NCBI GenBank assembly: GCA_904382605.1
Contig: CAJFJA010000009.1
Coordinates: forward strand, 1 to 50,868
Length of the DNA: 50,868 nucleotides
Source of the DNA: Candidatus Alloclostridium intestinigallinarum
GTDB lineage: Bacteria > Bacillota > Clostridia > Christensenellales > UBA3700
Direction of reading: 5' to 3'
Shown here: piece by piece, positions 7,796 to 15,954 of the stretch
Layout: every line of letters starts with the position of its first letter
Position numbering within the stretch: position 1 is the first letter of the stretch
The notes under the pieces: generated by a model
Database searches by the model: none
What the model saw: only the letters and a program-made list of their open reading frames with translations
Told to the model about the DNA's origin: nothing
Position numbers and translations under genes: made by a program

Positions 7796-8989
7796 TTAAT
7801 CAAAATAATCCGTTTTGCGTATGTCCAGCCTGCCCAGATACCTGTTGTAGAAGGACAAAAAGTAATCGTCGCACATACAGGCGATAAAGTCTGCCGCCAC
7901 GCGTTCGGGCGCGTTTTCGTCGGCTTTTCTGTATTCTTCCACGAATTTCGGGTTGGCGTATATGTAGGGGAAATATATCCTGCCGAGCAGCGCGCCGCCT
8001 TTTTTCAGATCGTCCAGCGCGAATTCGTACACTTCCGCCACCGCTTTTTCCATCTTTGCAGACTCCGCCGCCGTTATGCCCGTGTTCTCCGTCTTGTAGA
8101 TATAGGCGTAGTTTTCGCGCATACTCTTTACTAGGGCGGCATACATCTCTTCCGAAAGTATTATCGCCGCCTTGCCGTAGCTGTTGAATATTATGTCTTC
8201 GCCTGCGGCGCGTATTATTTTGTGGTTCAGAACGCCCGCGCCGTAGTCGGTGTAATCGTTCAGTCCGTGCACTCCCAAAGTGGCGGCGTCCTGTCTGTCC
8301 TTGCCCAGATAGGCTATCACGTCGCATATGCGCACAAGACAGCCTTCCAACGTTGCGGGCATAAGTTCTTTTTGCGTTATCTTGCCGCGGTATGCGTTTT
8401 CCAGCTTTTTCTCCAGATCGTCAAAGGTGCGGGTCGCGCATTCGTTGGGCTTGTATTCGCGCAGAACGCATTCGCCGTTGTGGCACAGCACGCCGTCGAT
8501 TACGGGCAGGGACATATCCGAACGGGTGATATGGTCGAGATAGCGCGCCGACTGAACGTGGTGCGCGAAGGTGTAGCCGTATTTTTGAGTGGCGGCGTTG
8601 AGCCATACTTCGCCTTTGTGTCCGAAAGGGGCGTGCCCCAGGTCGTGCGCGCAGGCTATGGCTTCGATAAGGTCGCAGTTCAGGTTGAGCGCCCTGCCTA
8701 TCGTGCGCGCGATTCTCGAAACAAGTCCCACGTGGGAAGCGCGCGTGGATATATCGTTGTTTGCGTGAAGCGAAAACACCTGCGTTTTTCCGCCGTAGCG
8801 GTTATACTGCGCCAGATTTATCACCGCTTCGCAGTCGCGCACAAATCCGCGGCGGTAAAAATTGTATTTATAGTCGGAACGGCGCAGGCAGTCTGCCTCG
8901 CGCGCGGCGAAAGGGGAAAGCCTTTCTTCCGCTTCCTTTGCGCTGTTCATAACTTTGTCGCGTATTTCCTGTTTCTGTCTTTCGTCCAT
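7796..8989 (-). CDS. HD-domain dNTP triphosphohydrolase (dGTPase family)
   Basis: A 397-residue cytoplasmic enzyme predicted to cleave dNTPs to deoxynucleoside plus tripolyphosphate. The HD metal site is visible: His86 in RASH, His115-Asp116 in AHDLGHAPFGH, and a later Asp in RICDVIAY. The KTQVF motif near residue 68 is also typical. I chose the ATG at 8989. There is no Shine-Dalgarno site, but a perfect -10 box lies exactly 6 nt upstream, so the mRNA would be leaderless. An open frame extends to 9043 but through that promoter. The preferred dNTP is unknown. Confidence 0.88.
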   Translation of the reverse strand: MDERQKQEIRDKVMNSAKEAEERLSPFAAREADCLRRSDYKYNFYRRGFVRDCEAVINLAQYNRYGGKTQVFSLHANNDISTRASHVGLVSRIARTIGRALNLNCDLIEAIACAHDLGHAPFGHKGEVWLNAATQKYGYTFAHHVQSARYLDHITRSDMSLPVIDGVLCHNGECVLREYKPNECATRTFDDLEKKLENAYRGKITQKELMPATLEGCLVRICDVIAYLGKDRQDAATLGVHGLNDYTDYGAGVLNHKIIRAAGEDIIFNSYGKAAIILSEEMYAALVKSMRENYAYIYKTENTGITAAESAKMEKAVAEVYEFALDDLKKGGALLGRIYFPYIYANPKFVEEYRKADENAPERVAADFIACMCDDYFLSFYNRYLGRLDIRKTDYFD

Positions 8990-8995
8990 ACCGCC

Positions 8996-9001
8996 ATTAT
9001 A
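8996..9001 (-). promoter_or_regulatory. -10 box 6 nt upstream of the dNTPase ATG (leaderless geometry)
   Basis: Leftward TATAAT with TG at the extended position. No good -35 is seen at 17 bp, only T-rich sequence. Transcription would begin at or within a base of the ATG. Confidence 0.65.
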
Positions 9002-9137
9002 CCATAAAATGCGGAAAAACAAAACAAAAAGGCGCTCTTGCACGCGCTCACGGCAGAGTCTTTGCGCCGAAGGACCGCGTATAAAGGCGGTAAAACGCTT
9101 GCCGGCAGCTCCGGGCAGGGCGTTTTACGAATTTGTT

Positions 9138-9153
9138 ACGGTAAAGTTACCGT
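9138..9153. promoter_or_regulatory. Perfect palindrome upstream of the small membrane protein
   Basis: ACGGTAA-AG-TTACCGT, an operator-like inverted repeat 77 bp before the ATG at 9230. A second inverted pair (GTAAAACGC at 9090-9098, GCGTTTTAC at 9120-9128) lies just upstream. The regulator is unknown. Confidence 0.4.
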
Positions 9154-9229
9154 GATTTAACCGTCGTGCAACGATAATTTAACATTAACGGGGTAAACTA
9201 TAAATGTAAAACGAAGGAGGTATACGAAA

Positions 9230-9487
9230 ATGAAAAAGGATATGACCGTAGCGGAAAAGTTCGAATACGAACAGAAAGCCGTGGCGATAGCCGCTTCCGC
9301 GGTTATAGGAATCATGGGCGCGCTTGTCGGCGGCATGGGCATAGCCCTTGCGGTAATAGCAGGCGGCGCGGCGATGACGGCGGGCGGAGCGATAGTGGCA
9401 ACGGTGGGGCTGGGTACGCTTGCGTGCGCCTATCCTCTGTTCAGGATAATATCGGGCGGAGCAAAAATATCGAAAGCTGGGTATTAA
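9230..9487 (+). CDS. Small glycine-zipper membrane protein, function unknown
   Basis: 85 residues. A charged N-terminus of about 15 residues is followed by two hydrophobic stretches (about 18-43 and 46-75) full of Gly-Ala and GG pairs. This glycine-zipper pattern is typical of tightly packed or oligomerising membrane helices. A strong ribosome site (GAAGGAGGT) precedes the ATG. No transporter, immunity or modification gene is nearby, so a bacteriocin is not supported. I do not recognise the family. Confidence 0.7.
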   Translation: MKKDMTVAEKFEYEQKAVAIAASAVIGIMGALVGGMGIALAVIAGGAAMTAGGAIVATVGLGTLACAYPLFRIISGGAKISKAGY

Positions 9488-9536
9488 AGCAGACAATATA
9501 AGAAAATATAAGTCTTTGTTTCATAGGCCACCCCTG

Positions 9537-9574
9537 AAAAACAGCCCTGCGGCAAGTGCCGCAGGGCTGTTTTC
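9537..9574. terminator. Bidirectional terminator
   Basis: A 14 bp perfect stem (9541-9554 with 9557-9570) flanked by an A-run on the left and a T-run on the right, so it works in both directions. It lies between the small membrane protein and the convergent CvpA-like gene. Confidence 0.85.
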
Positions 9575-9600
9575 GAGTGGATTATCCGTTTTATACCGCT

Positions 9601-10203
9601 TTACGCCGCAATGGACAGGGCGGCCTGTACGGCAGCCTGCTCGCCGCCGATGGATTCGGTGATATTGGTAAGTGCGTCCACAATCTTCTGGAACACGTTG
9701 TTTTCCATCATCCAGGACGACACGCTGTCAAGACCCGCCACGACCTGTTCCACTTCCACATGCTTGACGAACGCGTATATCGTCACATAGCAGATGAGCA
9801 CGAAGCCGAACGCAAGAAAGCCGATGCCCGCGCCTATCACCGCGCCGGCGACGTGGTTCACCACGTTCAGCGCGCCTTTTATCTTTCCGCCCTTCTTATT
9901 CACGAAGTGCATGATAATCGCCTTTATGATAAGCAGAATTACCAGCGCGGCAAATCCCACTATCAGGAAAGCGAAATTACCCGAAAGCGCGCCTTCCAGC
10001 CATTCCTGCCCGAAAAAATCCTGCTTTGCAAGGGCGTTGTAGATGGGTTTGACCGCCAGAGCGCCCGCGGCTATGGAAAGGCCTATTACAAGCACGTTCA
10101 GCAACATTCTGATAAAACCCATTTTCAGACCTATCAGAACGAACAGCGCAAGTATCACAAAACCGGCAATTGATATTCCGGAAATCTGCGACATAAGAAA
10201 CAT
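9601..10203 (-). CDS. CvpA-like integral membrane protein
   Basis: 200 residues with about four hydrophobic segments (near 9-30, 34-52, 73-93 and 108-140) and a short soluble tail. The GLKMGFIRMLLNVL motif after the first helix and the overall layout resemble the CvpA family of membrane proteins, whose exact function is poorly known. The start at 10203 has GGAGGG 7 nt upstream. It has its own promoter and an adjacent palindrome. Other small polytopic families remain possible. Confidence 0.6.
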   Translation of the reverse strand: MFLMSQISGISIAGFVILALFVLIGLKMGFIRMLLNVLVIGLSIAAGALAVKPIYNALAKQDFFGQEWLEGALSGNFAFLIVGFAALVILLIIKAIIMHFVNKKGGKIKGALNVVNHVAGAVIGAGIGFLAFGFVLICYVTIYAFVKHVEVEQVVAGLDSVSSWMMENNVFQKIVDALTNITESIGGEQAAVQAALSIAA

Positions 10204-10254
10204 TTTTTACCCTCCGATTATCTCGCTGTCAGCGAATTTCGTTTTTACGTCCTT

Positions 10255-10283
10255 ATTTTAACCTAAAATCCGCCGTATGTCAA
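10255..10283 (-). promoter_or_regulatory. Promoter for the CvpA-like gene
   Basis: Leftward TTGACA (10278-10283), 17 bp, TAAAAT (10255-10260). The -35 is a perfect match. Confidence 0.7.
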
Positions 10284-10291
10284 TAAAAGAC

Positions 10292-10308
10292 GTTGTAAAA
10301 TTTACAAC
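10292..10308. promoter_or_regulatory. Operator-like 17 bp palindrome next to the CvpA-like promoter
   Basis: GTTGTAAA-A-TTTACAAC is perfect on both sides and starts 8 bp upstream of the -35. It is the right size and place for a dimeric regulator. The spacing differs from the Rex site near 45391, so it is probably bound by something else. Confidence 0.5.
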
Positions 10309-10378
10309 ATACTTAAAGCGTTGTGCGGAGCGGCCGCCTTGTGGAATAAAGTCCGTGCGGCGCGTCGGGCGTACCGTA

Positions 10379-10894
10379 TTACGTTATATGCCGCGCGGGA
10401 TTGTATGCGGAAGGGGAGGCGGAAAAGTTTTCTATATATTCTATAAGCCGCATGGTTATGTCCGCCGTCTTTCGCGCCAGCTCTTCTATGAATTTTTCGT
10501 CGCCGCCGGCAAGGCGCGAGTAGTTGTCGCCGCCTTTTTCTCCCACTACGGCGAGCACGCCTATATCGCCCAGACTCTTGCTTTTCCGTCCCAGCGCTCT
10601 TCCCGGAAAAAGTCCGTTATTTGTAATCTTGACCCGCCCTACGTCTGCTTTTTCGCCCAAAGCCGCGTCTACGGCAATGATTATGTCCGCCTTGTGGCAC
10701 ACGTCTATCAGGTTCCGGTAAACGTCGAGTTTGTGCGCGTTTATATTAGTCGTGCTGTCGCCGTATACAAAGCAGTTTACTCCGCGCGCCTTCAATATGT
10801 CGCCCACCCTGGGGCCGACGCTGTCGCCCGTGACGCGCATGGTGCCTATGCACAGTACCACCGTGTTTATTTTCTTCACACCTTGAATGACCAT
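10379..10894 (-). CDS. yyaC: YyaC-like spore protease family protein (DUF1256)
   Basis: 171 residues with the family core CIGTxRxTGDSVGPxVG near residues 15-31, then FVYGD and AVDAALG. Relatives are sporulation proteins with a hydrogenase-maturation-protease-like fold. The start at 10894 begins just before the conserved core. No good ribosome site is visible, and the upstream open frame runs through a large inverted repeat. The usual Asp after CIGT is Met here. Together with yabP, yabQ and sigH it points to an endospore former. Confidence 0.75.
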   Translation of the reverse strand: MVIQGVKKINTVVLCIGTMRVTGDSVGPRVGDILKARGVNCFVYGDSTTNINAHKLDVYRNLIDVCHKADIIIAVDAALGEKADVGRVKITNNGLFPGRALGRKSKSLGDIGVLAVVGEKGGDNYSRLAGGDEKFIEELARKTADITMRLIEYIENFSASPSAYNPARHIT

Positions 10895-10924
10895 GGTATT
10901 GTTTTTGCCTGAAATGTGTAAAAT

Positions 10925-11086
10925 ATACCCGTAGAAAGTCTGCCGAAGCGGTTCAGGCATGATCTTTCCGTCACCTTTGCGCAACGCCTCGCTCGACGTA
11001 GCGCTGCTACGACTTCGTTCGGCGTTGCGCAAATCTGTCCGAAAATCTCTATGCCTGAACCGCTTCGGTAGGCTCTCTCCGGGTAT
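10925..11086. repeat. Large nested inverted repeat upstream of yyaC
   Basis: The outer arms 10925-10960 and 11051-11086 pair over 36 bp with two mismatches and two G-U pairs. Inside, 10976-10988 pairs perfectly with 11021-11033 (13 bp). At the centre CGTAGC (10997-11002) pairs with GCTACG (11006-11011). The whole 162 bp can fold as one long hairpin. No transposase is present. It may be a MITE-like element or a structured RNA. Confidence 0.85.
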
Positions 11087-11181
11087 CCCGTGGAGTGCCC
11101 GCCAAAAAGGCGTTTATAGGTGTGGGTACAAATTAAAACAAGCGAATAAAGGCGGCGAGCAGGGTTTTCCCTTAAAGGCGA

Positions 11182-11258
11182 AGGCGCAAAGTGTTTTGTG
11201 AAGTCAATATCTCCGCTACTTGCAGAAATATATCACAAAACACTTTCATTCGGCGCCT
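11182..11258. repeat. Second inverted repeat upstream of ftsH
   Basis: AAAGTGTTTTGTGA (11188-11201) is the exact reverse complement of 11233-11246. The stem continues as AGGCGC with GCGCCT after a 6 nt bulge. It lies about 50 bp before the ftsH -35. The rest of 11087-11181 shows only a small CGCC-AAAAA-GGCG hairpin. Confidence 0.75.
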
Positions 11259-11306
11259 AAGCGAAGCGCTCAATCGGCGGTTATTACTGCTATACAAAGT
11301 ATTTAC

Positions 11307-11335
11307 TTGACTAATGCGCCGTTTTATATTATTAT
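11307..11335 (+). promoter_or_regulatory. Promoter for ftsH
   Basis: TTGACT (11307-11312), 17 bp, TATTAT (11330-11335). A close sigma-A match 55 nt before the start codon. Confidence 0.75.
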
Positions 11336-11390
11336 AAACGTAACGTACTTTCAAGTATAGAATTTGAGTACATAGACAGGGGACAACAAA

Positions 11391-13544
11391 GTGACCAAAA
11401 ATCAAAAAATTCTGAGAATAGTTCTCATCGTCATAGCATTGGTGGTGATAGCGCTTCTTTTGTGGATGATCTTCGATACGGGAGGTCCCGAGGAGATAGA
11501 CTACCAGACGGATGAGGAAGGAAGGCTCGGGCTTGTCGATATGATTGTCGACGGACAGGTGCAGGCGGTATATGTAAACGGATACACCGCGTACGTGCTT
11601 ACCGTGGACCAGCAGATGACTACCGCCGACTTTTTGAGGAATCCTACCTCGAACGCAAAGTATTTCTGCTATATGCCTTACAGCTACGCGCTGAGCAATA
11701 CCGTTTACCACGATCCTGAAACAGATAAAGATGTAGCGCTTTCGTCCATGATAACTCTGCGCTACGCCAACGCGCAGAGCAATTCCACGCTTACTTCGCT
11801 AATCGTACCCATCGCGGGCGTGATAGTGATAGGTATCATTATCTTCTTCATCTTCCGCCAAAGCGCGGGCGCGAACAAGCAGGCGATGAACTTCGGCAAG
11901 CTGAAAGCGCGCGTGAACATGAACGTAAAGGTGCGTTTCGACGACGTTGCCGGCGCGGACGAGGAAAAGGAAGAGCTGCAGGAGATAGTGGAATTTTTGA
12001 AATCTCCTTCCAAATTCACCGCTTTGGGCGCGAGAGTTCCCAAGGGCGTGCTTTTGGTAGGTCCTCCCGGCACGGGTAAAACGCTGTTTGCAAAAGCGGT
12101 TGCGGGTGAAGCGGGCGTGCCCTTCTTCTCCATATCCGGTTCCGACTTTGTGGAAATGTTCGTCGGTACGGGCGCGGCGAGGGTGCGCGACTTGTTCGAC
12201 CAGGCAAAGCGCAATATGCCCTGCATAGTGTTTATCGACGAAATCGACGCCGTGGGACGTCAGCGCGGAGCGGGACTCGGCGGCGGACACGACGAAAGGG
12301 AACAGACCCTCAACCAGCTGCTCGTGCAGATGGACGGCTTTGAAAAGAACGAAGGCATTATCGTTATGGCGGCGACCAACCGCGCGGACATTCTCGACCC
12401 CGCGCTGTTGCGCCCGGGCAGATTCGACAGACAGATTTACGTTTCTCTTCCCGACGTCAAGGGCAGAGAGGCTATATTCAAAGTGCACTCGCGCAATAAA
12501 CCGCTCGCGCCCGACGTATCCTTTAAGATACTTGCGCGCATGACAAGCGGCTTTTCGGGTGCGGATATTGAAAACCTGCTCAACGAAGCGGCTATTCTGG
12601 CGGCGCGCGCGGGCAGAAAAGTGATAGTCATGGTCGACCTTCTGGAAGGCATAAACAAGGTTATCGCAGGTCCCCAGAAGAAGAGCCGCGTGGTTACCGA
12701 AACGGATAAGCGCATAACCGCTTACCACGAATCGGGACACGCGATAGTCGCCAAACTGCTCCCCGGCTGTGACGAAGTGCAGGAAGTCAGCATTATCCCC
12801 CGCGGCATGGCGGCAGGTTACACGCTTACCCGTCCCGAAACGGACGACAGCCACGTTACGCGCAGTAAACTGCATGACACCATAGCCATGATGCTGGGCG
12901 GCAGAGCGGCGGAAGAGATAGTCATTCACGACATTTCGACGGGCGCATCCAACGACATACAGCGCGCCACCCAGCTTGCGCGCAGTATGGTTACCGAATG
13001 GGGTATGTCGGAAGCCATAGGCAATATCTATCTGGGCGGCGACAAGGAAGTGTTCCTGGGCAAGGACTTCGGCGCAACGCACACTTACAGCGAAGAACTC
13101 GGCGGCGTGATAGACGTGGAAATCCGCAAGATAATAGACGGCGCATACGACCGCGCGCTTACCATTCTGCGCGAACACCGCACTATTCTGGATAATATGG
13201 TAAAGGTGCTCTACGCAAAACAGACCATCTACACCGACGAAGTGAATATGCTGTTTGACGGTAAGAGTGCGGAAGAGGTCATCGCCGATATAGACGACCG
13301 CGCCAGCAAGCGCGACGCGAGATACGGCGCGGCAAAACCCGACGGCGCAATGCGTCCCGTGAACATAATTCCCGAAAAGTCCGCGGAAGAAAAATCCGAC
13401 GCGGAAAACGGCGGAAACACGGAGGCAGGGGCGGAAAAATCCGAGCCTGCGCAGGAAGCGGAAGAAAATAAGGAAACGCCTTCCGCACCCGGAGAAAAGC
13501 CCGGTAGCGATACGCCCGACGACGGCGGCGCGGACGGGGAATAA
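11391..13544 (+). CDS. ftsH: ATP-dependent zinc metalloprotease FtsH
   Basis: A 717-residue membrane-anchored AAA+ protease that removes misfolded and regulatory proteins. There are two N-terminal transmembrane helices (about 8-28 and 136-155) with an extracytoplasmic loop. The Walker A motif GPPGTGKT is at 224-231 and Walker B IVFIDEID at 279-286. The second region of homology follows, and the M41 zinc site HESGH is at 446-450. The C-terminus ends in an unusual acidic, Glu/Ala/Pro-rich tail of about 60 residues. The start is GTG with AGGGG upstream. A promoter precedes it and a strong terminator follows, so it is monocistronic. Confidence 0.97.
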   Translation: MTKNQKILRIVLIVIALVVIALLLWMIFDTGGPEEIDYQTDEEGRLGLVDMIVDGQVQAVYVNGYTAYVLTVDQQMTTADFLRNPTSNAKYFCYMPYSYALSNTVYHDPETDKDVALSSMITLRYANAQSNSTLTSLIVPIAGVIVIGIIIFFIFRQSAGANKQAMNFGKLKARVNMNVKVRFDDVAGADEEKEELQEIVEFLKSPSKFTALGARVPKGVLLVGPPGTGKTLFAKAVAGEAGVPFFSISGSDFVEMFVGTGAARVRDLFDQAKRNMPCIVFIDEIDAVGRQRGAGLGGGHDEREQTLNQLLVQMDGFEKNEGIIVMAATNRADILDPALLRPGRFDRQIYVSLPDVKGREAIFKVHSRNKPLAPDVSFKILARMTSGFSGADIENLLNEAAILAARAGRKVIVMVDLLEGINKVIAGPQKKSRVVTETDKRITAYHESGHAIVAKLLPGCDEVQEVSIIPRGMAAGYTLTRPETDDSHVTRSKLHDTIAMMLGGRAAEEIVIHDISTGASNDIQRATQLARSMVTEWGMSEAIGNIYLGGDKEVFLGKDFGATHTYSEELGGVIDVEIRKIIDGAYDRALTILREHRTILDNMVKVLYAKQTIYTDEVNMLFDGKSAEEVIADIDDRASKRDARYGAAKPDGAMRPVNIIPEKSAEEKSDAENGGNTEAGAEKSEPAQEAEENKETPSAPGEKPGSDTPDDGGADGE

Positions 13545-13563
13545 CCGTTAAAAGATAAAAAAC

Positions 13564-13588
13564 GAGCGGCGCGAGCCGCTCTTTTTTT
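13564..13588 (+). terminator. Intrinsic terminator after ftsH
   Basis: GAGCGGC-GCGA-GCCGCTC followed by seven Ts. Confidence 0.9.
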
Positions 13589-13634
13589 ATGCGGAAGTTC
13601 TTAATCAAAGCGCGCCGGCATACGATATTTGCGT

Positions 13635-14480
13635 ATGAAAGAAGCGGCTTTTTATAACGGGAAGGTAGGGGAAGCAAGCGAGATGTGCGTGCCTTTTCTG
13701 GAGCGCACGAATTTTTTCGGCGACGCGGTATACGACGTGACGTACGCGCTCGATTACGGACTGTTTGCCGTCGGCGAGCACGTGGAGCGGCTGTTTGCTG
13801 GCGCGCGCAGGGTGGGCATAGAGCCGCCGCTTGCGCGCTGTGAACTGATAGAGCAGGTGCGGAAAGTGGTCCGAATGTGCGATACGGGCGACCTTATGGT
13901 ATATATGCAGTTTTCGGGCGGCGCGGGCAGGCGCGAACACGTGCGGCGCACCAATGCAAGCGTGTGGATATACTGCTTTCCGAAAAAGATAGAAGACCCC
14001 GACAAAAAGTATAAGCTGATTACCGCGCCCGACATAAGATACGGGCTGTGCGGCGTCAAAACGATAAATCTTCTGCCCAACGTGCTGGCGGCGAACGCGG
14101 CGGACAGCGTGGGCGCGGACGAATGTATACTTTGCGCGGGCGAGATAGTCAACGAGTGCGCCCATTCTAACGTGAGCATTCTGAAAGAAGGGCAGCTTGT
14201 CGCCTCTCCCGCGCGCGGCAAAATTCTGGACGGAATTTCCATGCGCCGTCTGATAGCGGCTTGCTCGGAGCTGGGCGTGGCGGTTTCCCGCCGCACTTTC
14301 ACTCTGGAAGAATTGAAGGGCGCGGACGAAGTGATTGTGACTTCTTCAGGCGTGCCGTGCACGGCGGCGGAGAGGGTGGACGGCATACGCGTAGGCGGCA
14401 GGGACGGGCGCACGCTTGCACGCCTTAAAGATATGCTGTACCGTCAGTTCAGACTTGCGTGCGCTATGGACAGGGGGTAA
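13635..14480 (+). CDS. Class IV PLP aminotransferase, D-amino-acid transaminase-like
   Basis: 281 residues, the usual length for D-amino-acid transaminases and branched-chain relatives. The PLP lysine is Lys142 in GVKTINLLPN, and the conserved Glu lies near 174 in EIVNECAHSNV. A role supplying D-alanine or D-glutamate for peptidoglycan would suit the sporulation genes directly downstream, but substrate choice is inferred. I chose the ATG at 13635. A TTG two codons earlier is possible and neither has a clear ribosome site. yabP follows after 1 nt. Confidence 0.8.
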   Translation: MKEAAFYNGKVGEASEMCVPFLERTNFFGDAVYDVTYALDYGLFAVGEHVERLFAGARRVGIEPPLARCELIEQVRKVVRMCDTGDLMVYMQFSGGAGRREHVRRTNASVWIYCFPKKIEDPDKKYKLITAPDIRYGLCGVKTINLLPNVLAANAADSVGADECILCAGEIVNECAHSNVSILKEGQLVASPARGKILDGISMRRLIAACSELGVAVSRRTFTLEELKGADEVIVTSSGVPCTAAERVDGIRVGGRDGRTLARLKDMLYRQFRLACAMDRG

Positions 14481-14481
14481 T

Positions 14482-14739
14482 ATGGATAATAATAAAAGTA
14501 AAAGTTCAAGCATTTCCGTCGTGTTCGGAAAAGGCTTTACGGTAAACGGCGTAACCGGCGTAATCTCGGGGACGGACAGGGAATTGGTGCTCAGAACGGA
14601 GGGCGGCACGCTTAAACTGCGCGGCGAAAATTTCGACGTGAACAAGGTGGACCTGGAATCGGGCGTGGTGGAAGTAAAGGGCAGCCTTTTGTCGCTCGTG
14701 CGCGGCAAATCTTCCCTGGCAAAGCGTCTTTTCAGATGA
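14482..14739 (+). CDS. yabP: YabP-like sporulation protein
   Basis: 85 residues dominated by short beta-strands with the pattern VNGVTGVISGTDRELVLRT then GTLKLRGENFDV and VEVKGSLLSL. This resembles the YabP/YqfC family needed for spore coat and cortex assembly. A CAGGGGG ribosome site precedes the ATG at 14482. The next gene overlaps by 4 nt and encodes a small membrane protein, which favours YabP-YabQ over YqfC. Confidence 0.65.
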   Translation: MDNNKSKSSSISVVFGKGFTVNGVTGVISGTDRELVLRTEGGTLKLRGENFDVNKVDLESGVVEVKGSLLSLVRGKSSLAKRLFR

Positions 14740-15053
14740 TTCTGCCTCCCACCGCCTCGCAACAGGCAATATCGGCGGCAATCGCGCTTGCGGAAGGGAC
14801 GGGACTGGCCCTAGTATTGCTAATGATTGCGTTTTTCGTAAAAAAGCTCAGACTGGGCAAGCTGTGGAACGCCGCGTTGCAGCTGTTTTTCTGTGGCGCG
14901 TATTTCGCCATTTGCCTGTGCGTGGAGATTTTTTATTTCGGCGGAACTTTCGAATTGCACAGGATAGTTTGCTTTTGCCTGTCCGCTATTGCGGCGGTTG
15001 CACTGTTTTTTAAGGGCGCCGCGCATAAGCACCCTCCTGCGGTGTCAAGGTAG
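14736..15053 (+). CDS. yabQ: YabQ-like spore cortex membrane protein
   Basis: 105 residues with about three hydrophobic segments (near 20-36, 46-66 and 75-92). Length, topology and its place after yabP fit YabQ, a membrane protein of spore cortex formation. The ATG overlaps the yabP stop (ATGA), so translation is coupled. The last ~12 codons lie inside the terminal repeat of the palindromic element at 15016, so its natural C-terminus has been replaced. Sequence similarity alone is weak. Confidence 0.55.
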   Translation: MILPPTASQQAISAAIALAEGTGLALVLLMIAFFVKKLRLGKLWNAALQLFFCGAYFAICLCVEIFYFGGTFELHRIVCFCLSAIAAVALFFKGAAHKHPPAVSR

Positions 15054-15410
15054 TTGCTTACTTGGTCACGTACGGTGTGCCGAACAGGAACAATACGAAC
15101 ACGGTCCGGCAATGCCGATTTCAGCCGTTTCGGTGTCGTTTGTCTTGACAATACAAAGTATTGCCTGCGGCAAACTCCTTGCACCGGCAAGAAATCGGCA
15201 TTGCGGGACTGCAAGGCACCTCAAAGCGAAAGATTTTCGGGTGATTTTGTGCGGGCGGAGGGCAGGCAATACATTGTATTGTCAAGTGACGGCCGTGCAA
15301 AAGCGCCGAAAAGATATGTTTTGAGGCGCGTTCGTATTGTTCCTGTTCGGCATATACTCCCTGCGATAAGCAACTGCCTTTCCTAGCATTAGGGCACTTC
15401 TTCGCGGTGC
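15016..15410. repeat. 395 bp palindromic MITE-like element (long copy)
   Basis: Imperfect terminal inverted repeats are at 15016-15034 and 15392-15410. Co-centred inner arms follow: 15052-15060 with 15367-15375 (perfect), 15079-15100 with 15330-15351 (22 bp perfect), and 15144-15168 with 15262-15286 (24 of 25). A separate hairpin pairs 15109-15122 with 15191-15204. It shares its left half with 50720-50868 and its ends and a TCACGTACG box with 28310-28430. There is no coding capacity. 15411-15535 holds AT-rich sequence and no gene. Confidence 0.9.
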
Positions 15411-15535
15411 GTTTTGGCGTAGCTTTTAACAGGGCGGTTTATATTGTTTATCCTAATACATAGTAATTATGTGTTTATACAAAATTTTATAGTGAAGCCT
15501 TTTCATTCGGTGATTATTCTTTGCGAAGCTCTTTC

Positions 15536-15564
15536 TTGACTTTTGCTTTTATAGTATATATAAT
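15536..15564 (+). promoter_or_regulatory. Promoter 6 nt upstream of an ATG (leaderless geometry)
   Basis: TTGACT (15536-15541), 17 bp, TATAAT (15559-15564), then 6 nt and ATG at 15571. This is the best promoter of the three leaderless cases. It probably drives the whole operon through 19683. Confidence 0.85.
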
Positions 15565-15570
15565 TTATAT

Positions 15571-15954
15571 ATGCTTACTTTGAAGTATTGCGAGGACGAA
15601 AAATTAAAACGCGCGCTTGCGGAAGAAATTTTTCCCGGCGGGCGGGTGGACAGCGCCGTGGTATTGTACAACGGCGGCGAGCCGTGCGGTCTGGCGGAGT
15701 ACGCCTTGAAGGACGGTTGTGTGCTGATTAAAAAAGTGGGCATAGTAAAGGGTGAGCGTAAAAAGGGCTACGGCGATTTTTTCACGCGCGCGCTTATTTT
15801 CAAGTTTGTAAGAAGCGGATTGGACATCTGCGTGGACTGCGAAAGCAAGTATTTTGAAAACTTGGGTTTTACACCGGACGGAAGGGGCGGAATGAGAGTT
15901 TCGCCCGATAGGGTGGTATTTCCGTCACAATGTCACCGGGAGGATAAAAAATGA
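15571..15954 (+). CDS. GNAT-like acetyltransferase-fold protein, leaderless
   Basis: 127 residues. An internal strand-turn pattern ([25 protein letters not shown], residues 54-78) resembles the GNAT acetyl-CoA-binding region, and a YFENLGF motif near residue 92 is typical of the GNAT C-terminus. The substrate is unknown. No ribosome site precedes the ATG, and the -10 box is only 6 nt away. The stop overlaps the fhs start (ATGA). Confidence 0.65.
   Translation: MLTLKYCEDEKLKRALAEEIFPGGRVDSAVVLYNGGEPCGLAEYALKDGCVLIKKVGIVKGERKKGYGDFFTRALIFKFVRSGLDICVDCESKYFENLGFTPDGRGGMRVSPDRVVFPSQCHREDKK

Noticed and set aside
9230..9487. Small Gly-rich protein considered as a bacteriocin precursor
   Set aside because: No ABC transporter, immunity or processing gene nearby, and no clear leader/core boundary.
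10895..11032. N-terminal extension of YyaC to 11032
   Set aside because: Those codons come from the large inverted repeat and the family core starts right after the ATG at 10894.
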